Source: Pogostemon cablin
Taxonomy: Eukaryota; Streptophyta; Magnoliopsida; Lamiales; Lamiaceae
Assembly: GCA_023678885.1 (NCBI GenBank)
Contig: CM042985.1
Coordinates: 6,870,985-6,934,984 of the forward strand
Reading direction: 5' to 3'
DNA length: 64,000 nucleotides
Under the pieces are notes generated by a model, which worked only from the letters and a program-made list of their open reading frames with translations, searched no databases and was not told where the DNA came from. Position numbers and translations under genes: made by a program. Of this stretch, positions 21,417 through 33,300 are shown one piece after another (within the stretch, counting starts at the first letter, position 1; every line of letters begins with the position of its first letter).

Positions 21417-24094
21417 ATGAGTAATAACGCCCAGTCACCAGGTATTTACCTAATTTCCAATTTAATTGATTAGTCATAACTGCTATTTCATCTGATTCTG
21501 CGGATTTAGGGTTTTTGTTTATTTCGGAAGATTAATGTTGCTTTCTTGATCGATTAGAGTTCCTATTGATTGAGAAGATTTTGTTGATGAATTGCATCTT
21601 GTTATGTTTAATGGACATTATTGAGTTCTTTTTTTTTTTTTTCCCTTCTTTAAGATTCTCTTGCTGGTTGTTAGATTTAAATCTTTAATTCGATATCAAC
21701 TTACACGTTACACATACATACCTCTTTTTGGTTTCAAATAATAATAGTAATAATAAAAATCCGAACTTTGAGAAATTTATTGTGTTTCATAGATTTTTTT
21801 TTCTTCTCTATTTTACTATTTGTGTTCCCTTTTTACACTTGATTCCATCAACCGAAGCATAGGTTTTCGTTGCACTGGTAGCATGATAATAGAACTCTAA
21901 TGTATTTCTCTGCTCCACTTTTGTAATTGTGGCGTTGCATGGAGAAAATGGATAGTTAAATCGTGTATAAAGTTGTACACAACGTGATTAAATTTTTGTT
22001 GTAGCTAGCAACCCTCCGTCCAAACCATGGGAAAGAACTGGGTCTGCTTCTTCAGGGCCTGCACCATTTAAGCCACCATCTACTGGAAACACAAGTGATG
22101 TAGTGGAAGCATCTGGAAGTGCCCAAGCCGCTGAGGTTGTCAATAGGAATAATAATACACTTGGGAGGCCAGTCCCAACTAGGCCGTGGGAGCAACAAAC
22201 ATATGGAAGTACCTATGGAGGTATGAAGATATCTCATTCAGTAAATGTATAAAACTTGGATCAGTTGGCTTGGGATTACGTTTTCTTGGATACTTGTGGA
22301 ACTGAATTGAACAAATTTATGTTATGAGTATGTTTATGGGCATGTACTATTTATGCTCACTTTGTGAAATTATAGCGTTTTACGATTTTGTCACAAACAT
22401 CAAATGGAAGAATTCCCATCATTATATGTAATTGCATTCATGAGAATGCATTAACATTTAACCTAGTGAAATTTATTTAATGCAATTTCAGACGGCCCTT
22501 CCTACTGATTGGTATTTGATCCCAGTGAAATCATTACTACAATTTTTTGGTGAATGCAGATGTTTAACTAAAATGTTGTATCACCTTGATTTACTGTCTA
22601 ATATTCTTATTAGAGCCTGATATGTTCTGCGTTCATCTGATTTGATAAGCACATAAATTTCGTGTAAAGGATCATTGATGATGTGTGGATCAAAATAAGG
22701 TTATGGCTAGTAACATCTTTTGCAAACTAACTCTCTCTGAAGTGTTATATGCTGTTAGTCTAAGCCAGTCTGTCTTTTAGAATATTAAAAATAAATTGGA
22801 GTCACACTCGTATTGGATTGGAAGCTATGTGTAAACATGCAGATAGCCACTATTTAGTCAAGTATAATTGCTGATGTCAAATGTAGGAGTCTGAGACTCT
22901 TTCGAGATCTAACATAGATGGCCATTGGTTTGCTTTGTCTCAGGATATGGTTCAGGTCAGTATAATTCTGGATATGGAAGCGGGCTGTATGGAACTGGGT
23001 CATATGGTAGTGGGATGTATGGGAATAATATGTATAGGGGAGGATATAGTGGACTTTATGGAGGTGGCATGTATGGCGGTGGTATGTATGGTGGCGGTGG
23101 CGGTATGTACGGACAGTACGGTGGTGGGCTTGGAGGTCCAATGGGAGGATATGGGATGGGCATGGGAGGAGGCCCGTATGGTGGTCAGGATCCTAATGAT
23201 CCTTATGGACCTCCTACGTCTCCACCAAGTTTTTGGATTTCACTTATGCGGGTGGTAAGCAAAAGACTTCCTCTCTCTCCCTTTTCTTTTTTCTGCTTTT
23301 GAGGACATTCTAATTTTTCGCTGCACTGCGTTTGTATTTTCTGGAGCACTAGACTTAGCTTTTGTTGGAGAATCTAGAGTTAGATAGTGCTTATGGTAGA
23401 TGATGATTTCATAATTAGCATCTATGGTTTCTGTACTTATTTCAATGACCATATGTGATCATTTATATTTTTTCAAAAATGATTAGCTGATATGTATAGG
23501 TGCACATATTTTATGTTCTGTGATTAACTGACCCCATCCTCCCACCGTTGAATTGTAAACATTTGTTGGTGTTCAGCCTTTAACTTCACATGAGGCATTA
23601 GTGGATTTCTTTGAGTTTATGTAGTCTGCCTCTCAGCTGTCTGTCATCAAATGCCATTCGAATTTAATTTACTTTGTTTGAAAATGGCAGATGGCAGGTG
23701 TAGTAAATTTCTTTGGAAGGGTTGCAGTCTTGATCGATCAGAATACACAAGCATTCCATATGTTTATGACAGCACTCCTTCAGGTATTTATTCGTTCCTC
23801 TGTATCTAGGGAATTTTAGAACGAGAAAGATATGTATTCAGCTTACAGCACTGCAGTTTTTCTATGCTTAAAAGTTGGATGTTGTCGCAGCTATTTGATA
23901 GGTCTGGGATGCTATATGGAGAACTTGCTAGATTTGTTCTTAGAATATTGGGAGTTAAAACAAAGCCTAAGAAAGTTCATCCACCGGGCGTTGAAGGTCT
24001 ACCTGGACCTCCTAATGCACCAGGAAACCAAAAGCACATCTCCAATGCTGCTCCAGTTAATGCTTCTTGGGATGGTGTGTGGGGCGAAAAGTAA
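21417..24094 (+). CDS. PEX13: Peroxin 13, peroxisome import docking protein
   Basis: PEX13 is the membrane docking factor that receives PTS receptors at the peroxisome. Five exons, all GT-AG and phase-consistent: 21417-21441, 22005-22220, 22944-23254, 23691-23783 and 23891-24094, giving 282 residues. The N-terminus has two PWE motifs (SKPWERTGSASSGPAPFKPP and RPVPTRPWEQQTYGSTYGG). A Gly/Tyr/Met-rich domain follows (repeats of GGGMYGGGMYG), then QDPNDPYGPP and FWISLMRVMAG, the start of the conserved membrane region. FFGRVAVLIDQNTQAFHMFM and LFDRSGMLYGELARFVLRIL complete the hydrophobic segments. The tail ends in WDGVWGEK. Plant PEX13 lacks the SH3 domain of yeast and animals, as here. Arabidopsis PEX13 is about 300 residues, so this copy looks full length. 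No defect seen. Confidence 0.95.
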
Positions 24095-24697
24095 ATTTTC
24101 AAGATTCTTCATGGTGGTCTATCGTATGCCTATGAAAGGGTGTTGTATAGTAGCTAGAGGATGCAGTTTACCCAAGGAAAACCCTTCATCAATAAAACTG
24201 TGTTCTGGTAGGGCCAAACCTTCCAAGATACGGAAAGGATAATAATCTGATCTATTGAAAGGAAGGAAAATGAGTCGAGTCGTGTTATATTACTATTCTT
24301 GAAATAGTCTAGTTTCTGTTTGTCCATTGTAAAAGTTGAACAAATATTGTGAATTATGCAGCAATTTTTGTTGCAGAGTAAATGTTTGATTCGTTTTATA
24401 TCATCTAAGTGCCCCCTTTTTTGGTTATAACTTAATCTTGGCTAAAGCCTTAGCAATTCGATAATGGTGATTAAACAATTTTGTAAAATAGAATTGCCAG
24501 TTTATGTAGATTATAACTTCTCAATCAACAATCTGTATTTGCGTATTTCTTGTGGAATAATATCAAGAAAATGAAATATTTAGACTTCCTTGGTTGTAAG
24601 TTGCAACATACAAAAGCTTGTCTACAAACGTAATTTTTTTCAAAAGGATGAAAAGTTCATTTCACAAATGGATTAATTTGTCAACGTCCTTACAATG
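24095..24697. other. PEX13 / FBL12 convergent intergenic region
   Basis: The 3' UTRs of two convergent genes share this interval. An AATAAA signal for PEX13 sits at 24191-24196, about 100 bp after its stop. The rest is AT-rich, with no ORF of its own. Confidence 0.7.
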
Positions 24698-25864
24698 CTA
24701 AAAGGCCCTATCAGGCGCAATGCACATTACTTCCTCATCCAAGATCTGCACATCACCTCTCAACATTTTAAACGTCTCAAAGGCTGTAAAACTAACTTGA
24801 GGGCATCGAGCCAGGTACAACTTCTCGAGCCGTATGCAGCCGTCTCTTATAGCCTGCAGCCCTCGATCGTTGAGATTTCTACATCGATTCACATGAAGCC
24901 GTTTCAAGCTAGAACAGTTCAAACCGATCGACTCCCACCCCACCGTGCTGATCTCATGGCACACAGCCAAGTTCCATTCTTCAAGAAGCGGACACCCTTG
25001 AGCGATTTTCACAACTGCATCATCGCCTATGGTTCTGCAAAGTCGAAAATTGAGTACTCTCAATTTTGAAATCGACCCGATGTCTACAGAGTCGAAACCA
25101 TGCCCACGAATACACCAGCCAAGATTGTAGATGTTCAAGTATTCGAGCCCCCCTCCACTGAAAATCGCCTGCATTCCTTCTGGTGCAAACTCGCAAGAAT
25201 CTGCTTCTAAATATGTTAAAGTTTGTGAACATCCTTGAAAGCCAACGCCATCTACGCTTCTGCAGTGAGAAATGTTCATAGCTCGGAGATGTTGGCAGTT
25301 TTGGGTAAGAGCTCTTATTCCACGATCTGAGATGAGTGAACAATATGAGAGATTCACATCTTCCAGTGCCAAGCAAAATTCAGACAATGTTTCCAAACCA
25401 CTATCGGTTATATTGCATCGATAGAGACTGATGTTTGTTAAAAAAGGGCATCCCCTGCCAACATAGGACAGTCCAAGATCAGTAATGCCAAAACAACAAT
25501 CTAGAAGCAAACTTTGCAACTTTGATCTGTAATCAATCAACAGGAATAAACCTGAATCTGGGAGCTCGGTGCACCCAGAGAGAGACAGCTTTTGTAGACA
25601 CAGATAACGATTAAGTAACCTACGCAAATGGATGGAACGAATGATAATTGAAGGATGAGATAGATCAATAGGCCTCAGTTCGGTAAGTGAGCATTGGAAC
25701 TGTAAATATGTACGGCTTGTATTTTGGATATGAAGCCAACGGCGACAAGTTAATCCAAATGATTCACGATCTAAACCAGAGTCGAGCCTTTGAAAAATGA
25801 AATATAAGCAATCATCAGGAAGTTGGAGAATGGATGTAGGTACATACACTGAGCTATTCTCCAT
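24698..25864 (-). CDS. FBL12: F-box/LRR-repeat protein, FBL12-like
   Basis: A single-exon gene of 388 residues. The F-box lies at about residues 12-58 (LPDDCLYFIFQRLD, then GLTCRRWLHIQNTSR) and should bind SKP1, so the protein is a substrate receptor of an SCF ubiquitin ligase. The rest consists of cysteine-type leucine-rich repeats of about 26 residues, for example LQKLSLSGCTELPDSGLF, LEDVNLSYCSLISDRGI and LKRLHVNRCRNLNDRGLQ, ending near LEKLYLARCPQVS. Length and layout match Arabidopsis FBL12, which as I recall is a chromosomal neighbour of PEX13 there as well; PEX13 is the convergent neighbour here. The start at 25864 is the first ATG and lies 9 bp after the stop codon of the upstream zinc-ribbon gene. 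The substrate is unknown. The symbol is by similarity. Confidence 0.88.
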   Translation of the reverse strand: MENSSVYVPTSILQLPDDCLYFIFQRLDSGLDRESFGLTCRRWLHIQNTSRTYLQFQCSLTELRPIDLSHPSIIIRSIHLRRLLNRYLCLQKLSLSGCTELPDSGLFLLIDYRSKLQSLLLDCCFGITDLGLSYVGRGCPFLTNISLYRCNITDSGLETLSEFCLALEDVNLSYCSLISDRGIRALTQNCQHLRAMNISHCRSVDGVGFQGCSQTLTYLEADSCEFAPEGMQAIFSGGGLEYLNIYNLGWCIRGHGFDSVDIGSISKLRVLNFRLCRTIGDDAVVKIAQGCPLLEEWNLAVCHEISTVGWESIGLNCSSLKRLHVNRCRNLNDRGLQAIRDGCIRLEKLYLARCPQVSFTAFETFKMLRGDVQILDEEVMCIAPDRAF

Positions 25865-25873
25865 ACTGACAAA

Positions 25874-27197
25874 CTAGCTGTCTTCAGAAGGTTGTAAAGC
25901 TCGAATCTTTACCAGAATCTTCTTGTAAGATGAGCTGGAAGAGGTTGGTGATTCAAGACCGCAAAGAGCTGTTGAATCTCCATATCCATAACCAATAAGT
26001 ACTCCACAGTGGCGGCAGAGAAGTTTGGACTTTGGACGGTAAGGACCCCAGGATATAGGAAGACAGTTCAGTTTATCAACTTGCATAAATCGACTAGGAT
26101 CAATAGAAACAAAAGAGATAAAACCCTTGTTGATGGACTTGCTATATTTGGAGCCTATACTGGACGTCGTACGATTGGAAGAAGTTAAGTTGAGATGATA
26201 TCCACAAGAACCACAGCTGTATGATTAGAACAAGAAAAGATGACTCAGTCCACAAGTTATTTGGAAAACGACATACTAAGCAAGCTAGGGGTAACAACTT
26301 ACAACCAAAGTTTTTGCAGCCATTTATTGATTTATAGTACAAGGAAAAAGAGCATGAGAATGGCAAATGGCACAGCATCACAAGTTGTTCGACAAAATGA
26401 AATTGTTTTAATGGTCCAGCTTTTACCCAAACATCATATTCTAATATATATACGCCTTCTTAGTTCGACTTCTATGTATATATAGTTTCAGCGAAAAACA
26501 ACAAGGACTTGTTATGACTAACAAGACAAATATGAGCCCGTTGTACTGAATCCTAGTAATTTGGATGCATACATGAACCACTCCAACATATTGAGTAATT
26601 TGAAATCTTTCACTCAAGTTAAATTCCCTAAATCAAACTCAACCTTAGTATATAGTAGAAGTAAATTTTCCCCCCTTGAATCTATTTTTTTCCTAAAAGT
26701 TTTTATATGTTCTTTTTGTGAATCCCTTGAACTGTTCATTGTTCATCATATCATTTATGATATAGTATAACGTTAAGATCCAAGTTAACTTCAAATTAGT
26801 ACCCAATTTACCAATCCATCCACACAGCACAGCAATTCAGAAGTTTTCTCAATCTATCTATCTTCAATATAAACTTAAGAAAGTAAAAAAAATCATAATA
26901 GTACAGAGAAAGCAAAATCAAAACAAAATTGAAAAGAGATCCCAAAAAACCACACTTGTATTCAAAACCTAAAATAATCAATCAACCTAATAAACACCCA
27001 AAAACAGATATTGAATTTCAATAAATTAAGAAGGCAAAGGAAAAATAAATAACTCCCACGATTGAATTCACTAAACCCAAAAAAAAAAAAAATTAATTCA
27101 CATTCGAGATGAATCAAAACAGGTCCGCCCCGAAAATATCGCACGAATGAAAATTGGAAAAAAGATAAAACCTGTAAGAAACATCAACTTGGGACAT
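25874..27197 (-). CDS. Zinc-ribbon protein, At4g08330-like
   Basis: Two exons on the minus strand, 27197-27172 (26 nt) and 26216-25874, joined by a 955-bp GT-AG intron, encode 122 residues. The tiny first exon gives MSQVDVSY, and the serine codon is split by the intron. Two CxxC pairs (SCGSCGYHLNL, Cys 10 and 13; LCRHCGVLIG, Cys 76 and 79) suggest one zinc ribbon. Between them are NRTTSSIGSKYSKSINKG and FVSIDPSRFMQVDKLNC, and the C-terminus is KILVKIRALQPSEDS. This is the pattern of the plant family annotated as At4g08330, chloroplastic-like, whose function is not known to me. I see no obvious transit peptide. The stop lies 9 bp before the FBL12 start on the same strand, so the two ORFs may be carried on one transcript. 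Confidence 0.8.
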
Positions 27198-27310
27198 GTC
27201 TTGAACAGAGAATCAAACATAAATCCCGTTCGATCCCATTCGGAATCCTGCAAAAGGAACCTTTGCTTTTACTCTTATAATAACGTTTCTTACGTAGGAA
27301 CTGATATTAT

Positions 27311-27508
27311 ATTCTCCCTCATTCCCATTCGTATGCTTTCTACACGTGGATTAAGAAGTGTAATAATATTTTAAAGTGTAATGAAGTAAATAAATAATTT
27401 TTTTAATATGGAATGAATAGTTGTATCTGTGTTGAGTGTGAATCTCATATGTAATAAGTTAGGACGGACCAAAATGGCAAAATGAACACTTATCAAAGGA
27501 GGGGAGTA
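27311..27508. mobile_element. Possible MITE upstream of the zinc-ribbon gene
   Basis: Left edge ATTCTCCCTCATTCCC and right edge GGAGGGGAGTAAA (inverse TTTACTCCCCTCC) form weak terminal inverted repeats of the Stowaway-like CTCCCTCCGTCCC family. The body has GGACGGACCAAAATGG near its right end. It is about 115 bp upstream of the zinc-ribbon ATG, so it could affect that promoter. Confidence 0.4.
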
Positions 27509-29487
27509 AAAAAAGCTGCTGGAAAATTATTACTACATTTTTTTTGGGATTAATCTTAATATCTCGGAAAATAGTTTCCTAAAATAAATTTGTATAAAAA
27601 ATACATGTGTCATCGCCAAAATGATTTGTATTTTTTTCAAAACAAATTGTATTGTTCAATTGTTGGTTTATTTCTATTTATTGTAATTAAATGCTTTAAA
27701 ATTTTAATTAAAATATGTATAAATAGTCTGTTAACATAAATATTTGGTGCATTCTTAAAATTTTTTTTATATGGAGTACTTTATTTATTGGTTCGCATCT
27801 ATTTTATTCTTTTTATTTTTATTTTGTGTAATTTAATGATTTACTTATCAATATTATATTACATATAATTATGAAATTTTTTTATGTGTTGTTCTTTTCA
27901 TAGATTAAGCATTAATGATTAAATATATTTTATTAATTTTTTTATTTTACATTAATTATACATTAAAAATAAATATTAAATTAATTAAAACATTTACAAC
28001 ATATAATAGTAAATTGGACTTATTAGTTTTTGTCAAATTTAAAATAAAAGGAAATAATCTATACTCTTAAAAGGCTAGATTTTTTAAGTGCGCGATTGCA
28101 CGTTGCTTACACGATGTACTTTGTAATATATCTTAAAATGAGTTATTATTTTAAATTTCATACATATGCATATAATAGCTACAAAAGTATCAATAAAAAT
28201 ATTGCATCTAAAACATTCTTTTCGTTCTCAAATACAATAGACATTACTTTGCTGCTTCTTCCCTTTGCTGCCTCCTTAGAGATCAACTCTATTCTGATTT
28301 CATCTCATCATCTAAGTTATTCATGGGAATTTTCTCCTAACCTTCAAAAACAATTTTCCAATAATTTAGTACGGATATCATCTTCCCAAACCAACATTTT
28401 TTTGAAATTTTTTGACATGATCCTTCTTTTTTTGGAAACATTGTCTCAAGAAATTTGACAGATAAATAATCAAAAAAATAATAACAACACACTTGGCCCA
28501 GAAGGGCAATCAAGATGTTTAGACATGTTGAGTGCAATTCTCAAAGGTTTGATTGAATTCATCATCACAAAAGTCGTTAACTCCCAGATGACCAAACGCC
28601 TAACACATAGTAAAGTCAGATTCTTTTGCAAAAGCGAACACTACTCTTCTGCTCAATACAAAACATTTGCACATCACTTATAATTACAACCAACTTTCAC
28701 ATAAATTCAATCAATCAATTAATTAAAATGTCATGATCCCAAATCAAATAAGAGAAATGTATATTCCCTCTTAGATGAAAATTTTACCTGATTGAAAGAG
28801 CTGAGGTTTGAAATTTGTTGCAACATCCGTGCAAGTCCATTTAACTGAGTTACATATGTATGATACCTGAAACTAATTCAACTCATTATATTCATTTTCT
28901 TCAGGCACTTGCTACAATTATAACTCAAGGAAAAATAATCTATCGAAAATGGAATTTATTAATGACTTCTATTCCCCATGATATCTCTCTCTATAAGAAA
29001 ACCAATAATCAAAGCATCGCAGAAAACAATTACTCATCGCATAGAATCATTGAGTTTTAGAGAGAATTTAAGCTGAATATAGCATAGGTATACAACTATT
29101 TTCACGAATAGGAAAATTATACTATGTCTATGTGGTCACGTAATTAAGCCATCAAACACAATTCAACATTTTTCCAGGAGCGTACGACGGTAACTATGGA
29201 TGCATGAAAAATTGGTATTATCCTGAAAAGAATTGGCTGCATCCTTTCCCAAAAAATCTTACGAAACATGAATCATTCGTATCTGAATTTTCAACAATCA
29301 TGTAGAGGCAAAAAAAAAAGCACAAACTGTAGCGTGCAAACTCTAAGTCAAAAGCAAATTCAATGATTAAATGAATGTAGATAACAAAGATGGCTTATCT
29401 AAATACCAAGCTACCCTGGTTTCTTAAATAAATACATCAGGAAATTGTTCTGGTTCTCACAAAACTAACTAATCAATTAGAAATAAG
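27509..29487. other. AT-rich intergenic region with Helitron-like end and exon scrap
   Basis: On the minus strand, GCAACGTGCAATCGCGCAC followed by TTAAAAAATCTAG (ending at 28075) resembles the Helitron 3' end at 20752-20780, but the base after CTAG is C instead of T. At 28788-28866 a 79-nt minus-strand block bounded by CAG and GTAAAA reads YHTYVTQLNGLARMLQQISN, an exon-like piece I cannot assign. Nothing else looks coding. Confidence 0.35.
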
Positions 29488-30237
29488 TGTTGTGGAATGG
29501 GGACCTATCCAACTAGGACAGACAATAGGCAATGATATATTCGGCATAGCGGAAACACAATAATCCCAAATAATATCAATGCACAACCTTCCACTCAAAT
29601 ATTGCAGAAACCATAAACCAAATAAATATGAAAAAAATATACGAAATCGACACAATATTTTTAACATGGAAAACCCCTCAAGTTGAGGGTAAAAACCACG
29701 GGACCTGTCCAGGAAATAATCCACTATCAAACAAGAAATAATCCACTATCAAGCAAGAGTACACAATTTATCTCTCTATTACAAATAGAGGCACACCACA
29801 GAATCACCAAAACACCTCAAGAGAATCACTCTTGGAATACAAGATAACAACAGGAGAAGAGATGATAAAAAATACAAATAGAATACGAATCATCCGATTC
29901 TCATTTGCACTCCTCGGAGATATTTCTACGAAATTCACTCTGATCAATGTGTAGAGAACGTCGCCACGAACTCCCCCTTCAAATTTTGAGTGAAACGTCG
30001 CGCACTCCTCTTTCCTCTTTCTCCCCTGTTTTCTTTCAACTCTCTGTACTCCCTCTTGCTCACTAACTCCACGGCAGCTTCTGATGGAGGATGGCAACTT
30101 AATAACCCAAATTGGGTTATCAATATTGGGCCCCATTAACTAAAGTTAATTATGGGCATTGGGCCACAATAATAATTAAACATGTTGGGCTCCTATTCAT
30201 TTTCTTATTGGGCCAATTATATTGGGCAAGCCCAACA
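29488..30237 (-). repeat. 3' LTR of the Tnt1-like Copia element
   Basis: 750 bp, TG to CA. The first 228 bp recur at 34314-34541 with few differences. It contains a short duplication AATAATCCACTATCAA near 29713-29755 that the other copy does not reach. Confidence 0.85.
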
Positions 30238-30341
30238 ATCTTCCCCTCCTAATATAATTGGCTATCATCATACCTATCTCGAGCTCATGTTGGTCAGCTC
30301 GGCACACAATTCATGCTTTTCTCGAGTAACCACTTTAGTCA

Positions 30342-33300
30342 TCATATCCACGGGATTCTGTCCGTGTGAATTTTTTCAAGCTTCATCAGCTGCTTCTCCA
30401 GCACCATTCTTAGCCAATGGTACCTCACATCAATATGCTTCGTTCGAGCATGATACATGGAATTCTTGCTCAAATCTATAGCATTCTGATTGTCACAGAA
30501 TACTATGTGTTCTTCTTGCTTCAAACCCAAATCCTGGAAAAGTCTCCTCATCCACGTCATTTCTTTCCCAGCTTTATTTGCTGCAATATACTCTGCCTCC
30601 GTAGGTGATAAGGCAGCACACTTCTGCAACTTTGATTGCCATGAGATAGCTCCCCTGCAAATGTATACAAGTAGCCTGAAGTTGATTTTCTCCCATCGAG
30701 ATCACCTGGCATATCAGCATCAACAAATCCATCAAGTCTCGACTTAGAACCTCCAAAACTCAAACATAATTTTGAAGTCCCTCTCAAATATCTAAAAATC
30801 CACTTCACAGCTTCCCAATGCTCTTTTCCTGGATTGGAAAGAAACCTGCTCACCAAGCTAACAGCTTGAGCAATATCTGGCCTCGTGCATACCATGACAT
30901 ACATCAAAGAACCAACTGGAGAGGAGTAAGGTATTGTTGCCATCTCATCCTTCTGGTGTTTGGTTATGGGACTCGATTTCTTACTCAATTTGAAGTGATT
31001 AGCAAGTGGTGTGGACACTGGTTTAGCATGCTTCATGTTAAACCTCTCAAGCACCTTCTCAACATACTTCTCCTATGACAACCACAATTTTCCTGTTTTC
31101 CTATCACGTAGAATCTCTATTCCCAATATCTGCTTCGCTGAACCTAAATCCTTCATGTCAAAGGATTTAGACAAGTCCTTCTTCAACCTGCTAATCATCA
31201 CAATATCCTTTCCCACAATCAACATATCATCAACATAAAGCAGCAAAATAATAAAGTTACCATCCGGGAAGTGTTTGACATAAACACAATGATCTGCCTC
31301 CATTCTTTTATAACTCTGGCTAGCCATAAAAGAATCAAACCTTTTGTACCACTGTCTTGAAGCTTGCTTCAACCCGTACAAACTTTTTCTCAACTTACAA
31401 ACCAAGTGCTCTTATCCTTTAACCTCAAATCCTTTCGGCTGGTTCATGTAAATCTGCTCATCCAATTCTCTATGTAAGAACGATGTTCGAACATCAATTT
31501 GTTCAATTTCAAGGTCCAAGCTAGCTACCAATCCCAAGACTGTACGACTGGAAGTCATCTTTACCACCAGTGAAAAAATCTCATCAAAGTCTACTCCCTT
31601 CTTCTGAGTAAATCCCTTGACTACCAATCTTGCCTTGTGTCTCACTATCTTGTCTCCATCTTTCTTCAGCTTGAAAATTCATTTGTTCCTCAGAACTCTC
31701 TTGTCTTTCGAAAGCTCGACCAAATCATATGTTTCATTCTTATGCAAAAAACTCATCTCTTCTTGCATAGCCTCAAACCACTGATTCTTGTCTTTCATAC
31801 ACTGCACCTCTTTGAAAGTCTCCGGCTCCCCATCATCAATGATCAATGCCCACTCTGAACTCGGATATAATGTATTTGGTCTCCGACTCCTCACAGGTCT
31901 TCCACTCTGTTCTCCTGAAGTTTCTGGCGGTATATTTTGCATCTTTTGTTCCATGTCGCCTGTATGTGGCTCAACTAGATCAGGATTAAATGCATTATGC
32001 TCACCATCTTCAGCTTCAGCTTCATTTTTATTCTCACCATCTTCTCCACCATCCTCGCATCAATTGTAAGAATCACATCTGGTGATAGATCAACTACACC
32101 TGTAAGCATCTGTGTAGTGCTCTTCACCTTCTTCACATCTTCCATCGTCTCATTCTCATAGAAGATAACATCTCTGCTCTGACAAGTGTCCTCTTCTCTG
32201 GATCCCATAACCTGTATTCGAACTCCTCATTTCCATAACCAACAAATATACAAGGTGTAAATTTGCTATCCAGTTTGCTTCTCTGCTCCTTCGGTACATG
32301 AATGAATTTCTTACATCCGAACACCTTCAAGTGGGAATAAGAGACATTCTTCCCACTCCATACCCTCTCAGGAATATCACCTTCCAAAGGAACTGACAGA
32401 GATCTGTTAATCAAGTAGCAAGCAGTCAACACGGCTTCACCCCAGAAGGTCTTTGGTAGTTTAGCCAAACTCAACATACACCTAACTTTATCCATAATGG
32501 TTCTGTTCATCCTTTCTGCTATACCATTATGTTGTGGAGTACCGAGTTCTGTTCTCTCGTGTCTTACACCATGTTGTGCATAATATTCTTTGAACTCTCT
32601 GGAAGTGTACTCTCCACTATTATCAGTTCTCAGACACTTTAGTAGCTTTCCTGTCTGCCTTTCAACCATAGTGTGGAATTTCTGAAAACACTGAAATACT
32701 TCACTCTTGTTCTTCAAGAAATACACCCAAACTTTCCGTGAAGCATCATCAATAAAAGTGAGAAAATATTTTCTTCTACCTAGGGACTCCACCTCGAGAG
32801 GACCACAAACATCAGAATGTATTAGCTCCAAAACATCATTCTTTCTTTTAAAATTTGAACGAAAAAAAATTCTAGTTTTTTTACCAAATACACAATAATC
32901 ACATGGATTGAGTGACTTAACTTGTGTAGTGGGGATCAGAGACTCCTTGGCTAGGATTTGCAATCTTTTCTCACTCATGTGCCCAAGTCTGTTGTGCCAC
33001 GAATTCGGGGAAGAATCATCAACAGCTGCTAGTAACTAGTCCCGAGCAATCTTAAGCTTTGTCCTGTAGAGTGTACAACAAAGCTTCCCTTTTCCAACAA
33101 GCAAAGAACCCTTGATGAGCCTCCGATTTTCATGTGAAAATTCTGCTCGAACCCCTCTTTGTCAAGTACATTAACAACAATCAAGTTGTGGCGCAACTAC
33201 GAGATATGCCTCACATTCTTCAATGTCAATTTATACCCCAATTCTGTCTCAATAACCATGTCACCAATGCCACCTACTGGTATAACACTCTTGTTTCCCA

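Noticed and set aside
22935..23258. 107-codon plus-strand ORF and a 95-codon minus-strand ORF at 22854-23141
   Set aside because: Both are shadows of the Gly/Tyr-rich third exon of PEX13.
23832..24242. 136-codon plus-strand ORF
   Set aside because: Overlaps PEX13 exon 5 in another frame; the exon frame matches PEX13 protein.
24695..25376. ORFs over FBL12 (plus strand 24695-25069; minus strand 25020-25376)
   Set aside because: Other frames of the F-box/LRR gene, with no homology of their own.
26142..26381. 79-codon minus-strand ORF upstream of zinc-ribbon exon 2
   Set aside because: It overlaps exon 2 in the wrong frame and runs into the intron; the two-exon model gives the conserved CxxC protein instead.
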